Assembly (NCBI GenBank): GCA_963969345.1
Contig: OZ017769.1
Location: forward strand, 5,335,725 to 5,399,724
Direction: 5' to 3'
DNA from: Turbatrix aceti
Taxonomy: Eukaryota > Nematoda > Chromadorea > Rhabditida > Panagrolaimidae
DNA: 64,000 nucleotides
Part shown: in pieces, positions 44,677-54,754 of the stretch
Numbering within the stretch: position 1 is the stretch's first letter
Layout of the letters: every line of letters starts with the position of its first letter
Notes under the pieces: model-generated
Databases searched by the model: none
Told to the model about the DNA's origin: nothing
What the model saw: only the letters and a program-made list of their open reading frames with translations
Position numbers and translations under genes: made by a program

Positions 44677-46547
44677 ATGCTGCGAGTTCCTTGGCGCCGT
44701 CTGATGTCCACGGCATTGGAATCGGCGAGTCTGCGGGCTGTATCGCCTTCGGTCAGCGCCGATGGGGTTCAGCGGGAGGCGTCAGAGATTTTTGACAAGT
44801 ACCGTGCGATCACCGATTACGATGCTCGCAGTGATTATATCAATTTTCTGGCCAAAAATTGTGGCATTAATGTCGACGCTGTGGACACGGCGATAGCCAG
44901 GTAGGTTTTGACCTGGGAAGGGCTCACCTGATGGCTAATCTGGTTTCAGGTACCAAAAGAACCCCAACCAAATCATCGCTCTCCGCGCTGCGACCACACC
45001 TGCCTACGCCCGCATCTTCCAGGCGATTGGCAACCTCACCGGTGGCGTCAAATTTGTCTGCGACTTCCGGACAGACGTGCTGAAGACGCTGGACCACCTA
45101 AAAAGGGGTCCCCACGACGTCGAAGCTCTCGCAGCGCTCCGCACGCTTGATGCCACTCTCCGCGAAAAGCTGACACTGTGGTTTTGTCTGTCGAATCTTC
45201 GACTGCAGCGTCTGACGTGGGAGACGCCGGCGGACATTCTGCAGAAGGTGGCCACCCACGAGGCGGTTCATCCGGTGCAGGGCCTCATCGACATGCAACG
45301 GCGTCTGGGGCCCGCTCGCCGATGCTTTGTTTTCTTCCACGAATCAATGCCTCGCGAGCCGTTGGTCATTGTTTATGTCGCGCTCGCAGAGGACATCAGC
45401 GCCGACGTCCAGGAGATCATTAGTAAAGAGCTGCTCTCACCTGAAGACGAGGCTCGGGCCACGACTGCGATTTATTATTCCATCTCGTCAACGCAGCCCG
45501 GCCTGAGGGGCATCGATCTGGGCAATTTGCTCATCAAACAGGTTTGTTCGGCGGGGAAGGGCGATTTGGGCCATCTGGATCGAATTTTCGCGTTCATTCG
45601 TGTTCGTTTGCGAACGAACAAATTTGATTTTTCAAGTTCGTTTTTGTTCGCGAACAGATTTTTCTTTAATTTATTTGTTCACGAACAAAGCTATATTTTT
45701 CGAACAGAAAAAACTTCAAAAAGTTAGGGAAAATGAGCGTTACGGTGTTAAAATCGATGTTATTTGAAAAAATGGAAAATATCATTCATAAAAATTACCT
45801 AAAAAATGAGAAAACGTGGACGACCCAATTTTACGTTTTTCTATTCGGGGGAACAAAATTTCGCACAATTGCCAAAAAATCTGTTCATTGTTTGTTCGCG
45901 TTTTTGTTCACGAACACGATCAAAAATGTTCGTGCTTGTTCGCGAACAAAAAACGACTGTTCGCCCATCCCTGTTACAATTGTTTTTAGGTCGCGTACCA
46001 CCTGATGCGGGACAATCCGTCGATCGTGCAGCACTCGACGCTCTCGCCGATCCCGCTTTTCCGGCACTGGCTGCTACGTTGTCTCCGTGGAGCCTCAGAG
46101 TTTGGCGACATCCTGGACCCCTTCGTGCTCAGCGAGATGCGAAACCTGCCCGAACTCACCCTCTCCACACCGGACGAAGTCCGAGAACACCTGATCGAAA
46201 TCATCGAATCCAACTCGATCGCTCAGTACGCCAAGCTGAAGCGGCTCTTCATCTACCTCGCCTCGGTGTACCTCTATCGGGCGAAAAAGGCCTCCGGCTA
46301 CGCGCACAACCCTGTCGCCAACTTCCACCTCCGAAACGGCGCTGAGATCTACCGCGTCAACTTTGCAGGCAACCGCTCGCTCCGGGGCATCAAGGAATCG
46401 TGCGGGCTCATGGTAAACTACCGATACGTCCTCGATAAGGTCTCCACCAATCACACCGGCTACGTCTCGGATTTCCGCGTCGCTACAGGGGAGCCGTTCA
46501 TCGATTTCCTCGCGTCGTGCACCGTCGAATCGTCCAGCAAACTGTAG
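44677..46547 (+). CDS. MLYCD: Malonyl-CoA decarboxylase
   Basis: Converts malonyl-CoA to acetyl-CoA and CO2, relieving inhibition of fatty-acid oxidation. Exons 44677-44900, 44950-45541 and 45990-46547 give 457 residues. An Arg/Ser/Leu-rich N-terminus (MLRVPWRRLMSTALES) looks like a mitochondrial presequence. The helical domain is followed by the acetyltransferase-like catalytic domain: GLRGIDLGNLLIKQ, STLSPIPLFRHWLL (the family STLSPIPGF block with the catalytic Ser), and GYAHNPVANFHLRNGAEIYRVNF with the catalytic His. Then comes GIKESCGLMVNYRYVL. The protein ends in SSKL, a canonical peroxisomal targeting signal, so dual targeting is likely as in mammals. Intron 2 (448 bases) is almost filled by a dispersed inverted-repeat element. 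Confidence 0.95.
45552..45973 (+). mobile_element. hAT-like MITE (GTTCG family) in MLYCD intron 2
   Basis: A 422-bp AT-rich element. The right end reads GTTCGCCCATCCCTG, whose complement CAGGGATGGGCGAAC is of the hAT terminal type. The left end CGGGGAAGGGCGATTT is a degraded version. Sub-terminal inverted GTTCGCGAAC words occur at both sides. It shares GTTACGGTGTTA with 48281-48686. A target duplication is not evident. Confidence 0.65.
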
Positions 46548-47250
46548 CTGCCATTCTGAATGATTTCTGATACTTTCAGTGCCAGTAGATTTCGACCCGT
46601 GGCGTTCCTTCTCCTTGACAAGGTTTCCATAGGTTTGACCAGTATGCGTGCCTTCTGCGCCGTGCCATTGAACATCCGCGAATCCCGGGTGTAATTAGTG
46701 CCTTGTATCATACCCAGGTTTTAGAGGAAATATAGAAAAGTTATATCTCATAAACAGAAATTTATTTATGTGGTTGTAAACTTGAAAAATCGGCTAAACG
46801 CCAAAAACTTCAAAGTTGTTGATGCTTTGGCATTGTGTCCCGAGCGAACTCTCATTTTTGTTTTCATCGAGATTCAATTCCAAGTGAAGATTTGTGTTAC
46901 ATCCTTGTGTCATCTTTGTGTCTTTCAAGAGCAACGAATACCGTTCTTTTCCAGGTAAATTACAAATTAGAAGCGAAACTCGCCTTATTAATCGATAAGG
47001 CCATTGGCTGGGGTTTTGTAATTTTGGGTAGCTGGAGTTGCATCTAATTTGGCGATTCGCTGCAATACTGTTCCTCCTCCGCAGTTTTTTGCACCGGTTT
47101 TTATAATCATTGATGTTAGCCTATTTGTCGGATGTTTTTTTCCGCAAATTTTGATGATTCGCTTTTTTGCGATCGTGTGTTTTAAAACTGCTGGTCGCCT
47201 ATCAATTTGTTGCGTAGAGGACGTGGAGTATATCAGTCGGACTTTAAGGC
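46548..47250. other. Intergenic
   Basis: 3' flank of MLYCD and promoter of the first C6orf136-like gene. A reverse frame at 46460-46711 and a forward one at 46770-46958 show no support. Confidence 0.6.
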
Positions 47251-48182
47251 ATGCTGTCAACAACTGCGAGGCGGCTGGCTCTCACAGCGCCCCGTGCATG
47301 GCTCCGGGGGTCAGCATCAGTCGCTTCCCCGCGGCTGATTTTCTCATTGGACAGAACTGCCTTCGTGCAGCGAAGGCCGTCGTTCAGACCGCTGAGCTCT
47401 GCGGCAGTGACTTCGTCCAGCTCAAATCCGACTTCCGTCCAGGAGCCACAACCCTCTATCGGGAATTCATCCCTGCCGAGGAAGGAAGTGCTGCTCAAAA
47501 TCGACTGGATTCTCGAAGGACTCGTAAGTTGTGTCTTGTTTTTGGCGCTTCACCCCACCTGGATGATTTCAGGCGCCGAATTTTATGAAAGTACCCCTAC
47601 AACCCATCTTCGAAGAGCTCGAGCAGGACGTTGCCTTCGTCGACGAAGTCCGCGGCTACAAGACGAAGGGCGTCGACCAGCTGGGCCTCCACGTCACCAA
47701 GATCCGCACCTACTTCAGGTACAAGAGCCCGTACAACAAGGTTTCGGTGAGTCCGGATGATCTTTTTTTCTTGATTCGGACTGTGCGTTTCAGTACAACG
47801 GATCGTACCTCTTTGAAGACGACGACTACGTGGCTGTGCTCTGGGGACTCGAGACCATTGATTCGAACATCTTCACCTACCTTCCAAGTTTTCTCACTGG
47901 AAAATCGGTTAGTAAAGGCTATATAAATATTTTTTGAACGTACTGCTTTTTCAGAACAATCCGAAGATCATAGAAGGCACCCTGGTGTTCACGGTTGCCC
48001 CCACCGGAAAAGTTGTCAGAATCGTGAATCGCGAAACGACGGAAAAGGACCGCAAGCTGGCGGTGGAGTTTGGCGAACTCAAACGCGCCCAGCACGAGCA
48101 ATTTGACCGAGAAGACCGTCGGGCGGCCGAACGGGCACTCAAGGAAGAGCTCGAAGCCGAAGCGCGCGACAAGTACTCGTAG
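47251..48182 (+). CDS. C6orf136-like (DUF2358) mitochondrial protein, paralog A
   Basis: Exons 47251-47523, 47573-47746, 47794-47907 and 47955-48182 give 262 residues. The first 60 residues are Arg/Ser/Ala-rich without acids (MLSTTARRLALTAPRAWLRG), a typical mitochondrial presequence. The core reads PLQPIFEELEQDVAFVDEVRGYKTKGVDQLGLHVTKIRTYFR, then YLFEDDDYVAVLWGLETI and GTLVFTVAPTGKVVRIVNRE. That follows the DUF2358/SnoaL-like plan: helix, xDVxFxD, substrate-binding barrel, then a late strand. The C-terminus is a highly charged helix. The next gene is a clearer member of the same family, so these look like an old tandem pair. Function unknown; SnoaL-like folds often bind small ligands. Confidence 0.6.
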
Positions 48183-48207
48183 GATGTGATTTTAGGAACT
48201 GCATAAA

Positions 48208-48213
48208 AATAAA
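48208..48213 (+). terminator. Poly(A) signal of paralog A
   Basis: AATAAA 26 bases after the stop codon. Confidence 0.6.
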
Positions 48214-48280
48214 AGAGAGCCGAACTTAGGTTGGGCTGAATTGAGCGGTTTTGTCCGCGACTTTTACCTTGCGTGTTTCC

Positions 48281-48686
48281 CGGGGATCGGCCAACAGACT
48301 TTTTTTGGATTTTGAACGAACAAATCGTTAATTTTGTTCAAGAAATCGAACGAACGTGAACACTTTTTACCGTTTTTGCGAACGAACAACAAACAGATTA
48401 TTTTTATTATTTTTACTAAATTTTGCCTTTACTGGACAGAAAATTACGGTGTTATGCGTTTTCATATCTTCAATAACAGTTTTCCTAAAGTTTTTTATGG
48501 CCGAAGTTTTTTCCCATTTTTTTGTCAAATAACATCGATTTTGGCGAATTTTTGTTCGTCTGTTCAGAAAATTTATTTTTGATCACGAACGAACGCGAAC
48601 AAAGCAAATCTGTTTTCGAACGAACACGAATGCCAAAATTTGAATAATAGTAGTTTGCGAACGAACACGATGTTCGTCCATCCCTG
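48281..48686 (+). mobile_element. hAT-like MITE (GTTCG family), intergenic copy
   Basis: A 406-bp AT-rich element between the two C6orf136-like genes. The left end CGGGGATCGGCCAACAGAC and the right end complement CAGGGATGGACGAACATCG form imperfect inverted repeats. Its interior shares GGACAGAAAATTACGGTGTTA-like sequence with the MLYCD-intron copy. Flanks GTGTTTCC and GTGTCCGC are a possible decayed 8-bp target duplication. It ends about 70 bases before the next ATG. Confidence 0.7.
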
Positions 48687-48759
48687 GTGTCCGCCGCCCC
48701 CCTTCACCTGATATGCGAGCTCTTACCGTTCTTCAGAGCATGCGTTAGCAGCCCTTGCC

Positions 48760-49669
48760 ATGCCAATGTCCAGAACAGCAGCGCCTGTCGTCTGTTGCCT
48801 CCGCGTGCTGTGCCACAACCACATCCAACCCCCCGAGACGTCAGCGGCGTCGGCTGCCGGCTTCGCGCGATGTCTGTCGACGTCGTGTCTGCCTGGCCCG
48901 GCTGAGAGCCTCAGACTAGCCGCTGGCCCGCCTTCTTCTCCGTCGTCGCCATCGTCTTCGTCTTCTACCGGCGATCCGTCCGATCGACCGGAACTGCATC
49001 ACCTGGAGCACATCCAAAAGCGCCTCGAGTACACCGTGCCCCTCATGTTCCGCCAGCGGCTGGACTTCACCTTCTACCGGCGGGATGTTCTCGTGGAAGA
49101 CCACATTTTCAATCTCCGAAAAGAGTGAGTTTTCCTTGATTTACTGGTCTTGACACGATTGTTTACTTGCCCGCCCGTAATTGACCGGTCTCGACACGAT
49201 TGTTTACTTGTTCGCCCGTGTTTGACTGGTCTCGACACGATTGCTTACTTGCTCTCCCGTGATTGACTGGTCTTGACACGATTGTTTGTTCTGCAGGGGT
49301 CTGCCGCAGCTAATGTCCCACCTGGGGTACATCAGCGTACTCGGACAGTACTCCTTTCCGTACATCCGGATGGAGCCGCTCTCCATCACGCCCATCATGG
49401 AGGACGGCACCGTGCGTCTGAGGTGGCGCGTGGTCTACATGACCTGGGGCCAAGCGCTGAGCCCAAAACACCTCATCAAGAACTTTGACGTCGCGTATCG
49501 CGAACAACGCGCACGCTGGTTCGACGGCTATTCCATCTTCTACGTCGACGGCGAGGGCCTCGTTCACCGATTTACGATTCAGAAACTCATGCCCGACGAC
49601 GAACAGGCGAGGACCGTCAAGAAGGTGGCTGGCGTCTTCGCCGGCACGTCTCCAACCGCTACCGCTTGA
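48760..49669 (+). CDS. C6orf136 homolog (DUF2358), paralog B
   Basis: Exons 48760-49124 and 49297-49669 give 245 residues. The N-terminus is Arg/Ser/Ala/Cys-rich, with a mitochondrial-type leader and a Ser/Pro linker. The conserved domain contains RQRLDFTFYRRDVLVEDHIFNLRKEGLPQLMSHLGYISVLGQYSFP, then VRLRWRVVYMTWG and FDGYSIFYVDGEGLVHRFTIQKLMP. These correspond, in order, to the vertebrate C6orf136 blocks (YSLYSLDVEFINEI, LQARWRLVG, YDAFSTFYLNSSGLICRHRLDKLMP), so orthology is good. Function is unknown; a mitochondrial location is inferred. The single intron is built of a 41-bp minisatellite. AATAAA follows at 49733. Confidence 0.85.
49138..49296 (+). repeat. 41-bp tandem repeat forming the intron of paralog B
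   Basis: Nearly four units of 41 bases begin at 49138, 49179, 49220 and 49261, each containing GACTGGTCTNGACACGATTG followed by TTTACTTG and a pyrimidine/GCCCGT end. The last, shortened unit ends in the acceptor TTGTTCTGCAG. The units fill 159 of the intron's 172 bases. Confidence 0.95.
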
Positions 49670-49732
49670 TTCGACTGACTTGACTGCCACCCGCCGCTGA
49701 CAATAATAGGACTTTTTATTACCGAGATGTGT

Positions 49733-49738
49733 AATAAA
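49733..49738 (+). terminator. Poly(A) signal of C6orf136 paralog B
   Basis: AATAAATAAA about 65 bases after the stop. Confidence 0.65.
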
Positions 49739-49794
49739 TAAAATGCTGATTCTTGCGGGGGCGAATGTGGTAATCATGGATACTCCTTTTTTGT

Positions 49795-49925
49795 GCATGC
49801 ACGAACACAAACTTTTTGTTCATGGTGGAACAAATTCAAATTTTTATGTTTATGTTTTTTTTAATTTTTACAAAATGTTCGTGTTCGTTTGCGAACGAAA
49901 AAAAAGTTCTGTTCGACCCAAACTT
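49795..49925. repeat. Fragment of the GTTCG repeat family
   Basis: Contains GTTCGTGTTCGTTTGCGAACG and GTTCTGTTCGACCCAAAC, similar to the right half of the elements at 45552 and 48281. Lies between paralog B and the BACK-domain gene, in an otherwise empty 400-base gap. Confidence 0.5.
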
Positions 49926-50071
49926 GGCGGTCATACGCGGCGAGAAAGTGCAAAGTTCGGAAGGGCGTGCCGCCGACGAATTTGCTTTGAGTTATTCAAA
50001 TTGCCTCTTTGCGAGTTGGTCATGAGTTATCTCAAACCCAGGCTTTTTACGCTTGCTTCTTTTAACCGATC

Positions 50072-51786
50072 ATGTCTGGCACGTCCCAGCAATCGGCTGA
50101 CACCCCTACGGATCCCGTAGTGTTGGTCAAGACCCTTTGCGGTGATGTACCGATCGCGCTCAGGCACTTCCACAGACGGGGCGCGATCCACGTCGAGGCC
50201 GGCGTCTTCCAACTGCCCTACTTTGACCTCGATGCGGTCAAAGCCTTCGCGACGTACCTCGAGAAGCCCAGTGACCCGCAGTCGGGAAACAGCAACAAAC
50301 CTCCGAAGAAGGAGGGCGACGACGAGAGCGAATCATGCCCTGAGCTCTCGGACGACGCCCAGGCGGATCTCTTTGAGCTCGCGTTTGTCTTCAAGCTCTC
50401 AGCGCTCACCGACAATCCAAATAGCGCTATTCTGGACAATCCGAATCAGCTAGCGCGGGCACTGCTCCTGCTAACGGATCCCACGCAGTATCATTCCAAG
50501 TTTGCGCATAAGGTGCTGGCGGCCGCGAGACAGCATATCCTGGATCTCCCCGCTGCGCCGTCCTTCGCAGCCCTCGATCCCACCCTGCTCACCCACCTCC
50601 TGAACAACGCGAATCTCAGGGTCGCCAACGAGAACGACATCTACCAAGTCGTCCGCCAGTACCTCAAAGTCCGCCACGATAGGGTTCAACTGGCCTACCA
50701 CATCCTCAACTGCATCCGCGTCAGCCACCTCGACGAATTCCATCGTCGAGGGATCCTCGAAGATCTCAAGACCCTCCCCGACGGTCAGCGGATTGCCACG
50801 ATCGCCAAGCTCGTCTTCAAGGACGAAAATCGTCCCCGCTGCTACCAGCGTCCTGCGAACAGCGAGCGCGAACGGATCCTCGCGCAGCGGGTCGCCGACA
50901 AAGCTGCGTGAGTTTTCTGGCACACCAACAAAAAAATATGTACAATGCGGTAAAAAAATTATGTTTCAGTGCGGCAGCCAAAACGGTGGATCCCATCTTT
51001 GTTCACAAAAATAACCGCGAGATCACCAAGGTGAAGAAGTCGGTTTCTGACTGCCAGGTCGTCAAGATGTTCAAGCCGAAGCAGTCAAAACGCGCCGAGC
51101 GCCGTGCCCAGCGGGCCAAGCAGCAAGCGAGTGGGTTTTTTTCCTGCCTAACCAGAGTTGTTCAATTCGACAATTTTCAGTGCTCGCTCTGCTCGCGCTC
51201 TTTGAGCAATTCAATTTTCCGTGCTCGCTCTGCTCATGCTCTTTGAGTTCCTAAAATTTTCGCGCTCGCTCCGCTCGCGCTCTTTTATTCTCAGATCCTT
51301 TGCTCTTGCTCTGCTCACGCTCGTGAGTTGAGCAAGAGCGAGCAATGAGCGAACATGGCTCACACAAAAAAAAGTGAATTTTGAGCCAAAATTCAGTTCC
51401 TCACTAAAAGAAAGACCGTATACTCCTTGGAGATACCCCCAACATCGTGTTTTTGGTCGAAATTACCAGTATTTTAGTATTTGTAGCACTAAATTTATAG
51501 TGAGCAGTGCTCATTTTAAAAATTTCTCTTGCTCGCTCTGCTCACGCTCTTTGAGCAATTCAATTTTTCGTGCTCGCTCTGCTCATGCTCATTGAGCACT
51601 CCAATTTTTCGCGCTCGCTCCGCTCGCGCTCGTGAGCTGAGCAGGAGCGAGCAGTGAGCAGGAGCAATTTGGTGAGCATCGAACAACTCTGTGCCTAACA
51701 CATTTTTTACCGCCTTCCCCCAATTTGCCATTTTTTTGTTTTCAGAGGACGAAGAAATCCTCCGCCGCATTCTATCGGGATCGTAA
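50072..51786 (+). CDS. BTB/BACK-like protein, unrecognised subfamily
   Basis: Exons 50072-50907, 50970-51130 and 51746-51786 join in frame to give 345 residues. The N-terminal third looks like a diverged BTB fold (VVLVKTLCGDVPIALRHFHR, LPYFDLDAVKAFATYLEKP), interrupted by an acidic insert. The middle resembles a BACK helical domain (DPTLLTHLLNNANLRVANENDIYQVVRQYLKVR). The C-terminus is strongly basic (KMFKPKQSKRAERRAQRAKQQ) and may be a nuclear or RNA-binding tail. The BACK match suggests cullin-3 or kelch-type relatives, but there are no kelch repeats. The last intron contains a complete 539-bp mobile element, and the final exon encodes 13 residues. Function unknown. Confidence 0.65.
51153..51691. 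mobile_element. hAT-type MITE with 8-bp target duplication, inside an intron
   Basis: A 539-bp element with terminal inverted repeats CAGAGTTGTTC (left, 51153) and GAACAACTCTG (right, ending 51691). It is flanked by an exact 8-bp direct repeat TGCCTAAC (51145-51152 and 51692-51699), the target length typical of hAT transposons. The interior consists of GAGC/GCTC-rich arrays (GTGCTCGCTCTGCTCGCGCTC and variants) arranged in inverted pairs around a unique centre (51370-51500). No transposase. Confidence 0.93.
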
Positions 51787-52755
51787 TCAGGACAACGAGA
51801 CGACGGCTTCACTGACAAGCGATACTCTCCGTAAACACCGATATAAATAGTAAATTGACTCGACCCAGAGTTTTTTGCAAAAGCCTTTTTCATCCGAGTC
51901 TGTCTCATTTTTTTATCGCACGTTTGGATCGCTGCCGGTGATGGGTGATGGCCGAGGGACGATGGCATCGCTCGATCGTCTCTGCGCTCACCCGGATTGG
52001 GTTTCAGCTACCGGATTAGCCCGGATCCGCAGCACTTGATGTTGTACTTGTGCGCTCGAACAGGATGAGGGTTATTGAGCAACAGACGGGGTCGTGAACT
52101 TGGCGATTGCGTAAGAATCCGGGCATAGGGTGTTTTCGAGTTTCTAGAGAACGACTGTCGATGATTCGAACTTAACCAGGGCTTTATGGCATTTTTTGGT
52201 TGAAAAAAACCCTGATGGCAACTTTTTTTGAAGAAGCATGGCAAAAAGGATCAAAAATAGGCATTCTGTGCGAAAACAGCCTATCACATCTGAGTGAGCC
52301 CATATTGCAGTCGGCTGTCACCATCGCCACCGTTTCGTCGAGAAATCGAGGCTGCGTCCCTTCTCCGATATTGTAAACAATTCCCTGTGGCCAACAAAGT
52401 TTTGGGCCCTAGCCTGACAGCAGCACTGATTCTGCAGGTCTCAGTCGTCGTCGTGTAACGAGGAGTCATTCGCGAGAGGCAAACGAGCGCCTGCCACTTG
52501 ATCCCCCCTCGCCTTCCAAAGCGGGCAAGTGAGCCACGCGCGCCCGCGCGCTGGCAGACGCCGGACGAATGGTCCGGGTCCCCGGCCATGTCTGTTGGGG
52601 GGGTTCAAGCAATTGTCATCGCGTCCTTCGCAGGCCATTAGGCACAGTCAGTCGACGAGCACCACTCTCTCTGCCAGTTGTCACTCGAGCCTTCGTTTTT
52701 CCCGACGTCGAAAGATTACGATTACGGTAGCCGAAGTAGTTCACCTTGAATAGCA
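51787..52755. other. Intergenic
   Basis: Promoter region of the FoxF gene. Minus-strand frames at 52284-52638 are GC-rich without family support. No gene called. Confidence 0.6.
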
Positions 52756-54672
52756 TGACGAAGACGCCTGATAACCTGCATCACGGGTAAGTTGGGTGAG
52801 CCTGTTGCCGGGCATATCCCTCCTCGCAACGAACGTGTGTGTCGTTTTTTGTTTGACGTAAACAGTTTACATACTACTCAATGGTAAACAAAAAGACGAC
52901 GTTGCGCAAAATCGTTTATCTCTTCTGCCTGCGCCTTGCCGGTTTTTTCTTCACACTTTCCGAGGAGGCCGGCATCTGCCTGGTTGAATTCAGATAAATA
53001 GACAGTTTCTGAATTTCAGCGATGGTCACTTTTGATTTTGATCCATTTTGTCTTTTTTTCATGAGTTAACTTTCAGCACTCTCATTTCCTCTTACCTGGA
53101 GCCGCTCCGGAGCATTCCCCCTACCAGCAATCATGAGATTATCTGCTCCGACGGTTTGGAGCGGTCCTGGTATCACCAGGACACCTGTACACCTGGATTT
53201 GTCTCTGAGCCTTTCAAAACAAAGCCCAAGGCGAAACGGCCTGAAAAGCCTCCGATCTCGTACATCACCCTCATCGCCATGGCCATCAACGTGGGTTTTT
53301 GCCTCTCATCAACGTCTTACGACCCTCTCTATTTTTCAGAATCAACCCAGCAAGCGCGCAACCCTGGCGGACATCTACAAGTACCTGCAGGCGAAGGACA
53401 GCTTCTTCCGCGGCGACTACATGGGCTGGAAGAACAGCATCCGGCACAACCTGAGTCTCAACGAGTGCTTCATCAAGCTGCCCAAGAAGGAGGGCGGCAA
53501 GACGGGCAAGGGCCACTACTGGGCCATGGACAAGAACAGCGGATGCGTGCTCCAGGAGGGCTGTTTCAAGCGTCGGCCTCGCGGCTACAAACATAAGTCC
53601 CTCGGAGCGTCCGGATCGGAGACAAGCTGTCCAGAGGCGGCTATCGATCACGATCAAGCCGATGACACGTCATCCGATGAGACGATCGTTGCTGCGCCCG
53701 TCGCGGTGAAGGACGAAGTGAGTGAGGAGGGGGTGTTTAGGTTTGGCGCTTGTCGCTGACACTTGATGCGCAGTCGTTTGTTTTTGTATTGTTTTGTTTT
53801 CTTTGCTGCTGACAGTTGCTGGATTTATGGCTCGGCTGCCACCGCGGATGTCGCGCAACGATGTCGACTAACTTTTTTTTTCGGTGTCATTTAATTTGAA
53901 AAAAAAAATGTTTGACTAATTTATTTTTTAAATTCAGGTCCCAATGATTCAAGAAACGGATGTCAAAATCGAGAACGGCACCTTTCCCGATCCAGAGACC
54001 GTCAACCAACCTCCCGCGTTCTCAGAAGCTGACCTGACGATGGCGGTTACGGTCATGCCATCTTATACATCGTACTTTCCCCAGCCCCAAGCCGGGGTTT
54101 ACGGCAACGAAGCCGACGAGTCAACCGCGTGCTGGATGCCAACCACGTCAGTCTACGACCCGTCTGCCGTCACCTGGCAGCACTTCTCTGCGCCCCCAGC
54201 GCATTCTGCCTACTTTGATTACCGAGTGCGGAACGAGAACGCTTTTGTGTCGTACGAACTCCCTCCGGGATACGGTACAACGCTGAGCGGGTGCTATGGC
54301 GGGGAGATTTACGCTCAGCAGCCGCAGCAGTCGGGCGTCCCCGGCGAGCACCATAATCTTCTTCCTCCTCTCCACGGCGTCGTCGTGCCAGCCGACGAGG
54401 GCCTGGTCTACGCCGAAGGCCACCACGGCGTCTGCTACGACAAGACCGGGGATTCGGTGGAGCATGCAACGGACGATCACGCCGCTACCGCCGGGGCCGA
54501 CCTTTTTGGCAGCTACTATGGCATCGCGCAACCCGCACCCGTGTCGTTCGACTACACAGCCGTCGATTTTAGTGCCGAGTACGGCGAGCAGATGCCTCCC
54601 CAAATCTGCCCTGCTCCCGGCATTTTTGAATCCGGCACCGGCATCGGCACCGGAGACGTCTACCGCCAGTAA
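52756..54672 (+). CDS. FOXF: FoxF-class forkhead transcription factor
   Basis: Exons 52756-52787, 53077-53290, 53340-53717 and 53938-54672 give 452 residues. The forkhead domain (about 66-165) reads [69 protein letters not shown], then [12 protein letters not shown] and the FoxF-typical wing [13 protein letters not shown]. Helix 3 ([15 protein letters not shown]) is intact. FoxF proteins specify visceral or coelomic mesoderm; the nematode member is let-381. One oddity: the near-invariant KPPYSYI has Ile for the first Tyr. The C-terminal half is Tyr/Pro/His-rich with no recognised domain and is probably the activation region. The first coding exon encodes only ten residues. Confidence 0.92.
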
Positions 54673-54754
54673 CCCCCCCCGGGGGTCGGCCTTGATTTGT
54701 ACTATTCCGATTTTGAAAAAAAAAATGTATTTGTAATCAAAGATAAATTAAAGC

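Noticed and set aside
52284..52638. GC-rich minus-strand ORFs upstream of FoxF
   Set aside because: Overlapping frames with no domain or splice context; probably promoter composition.
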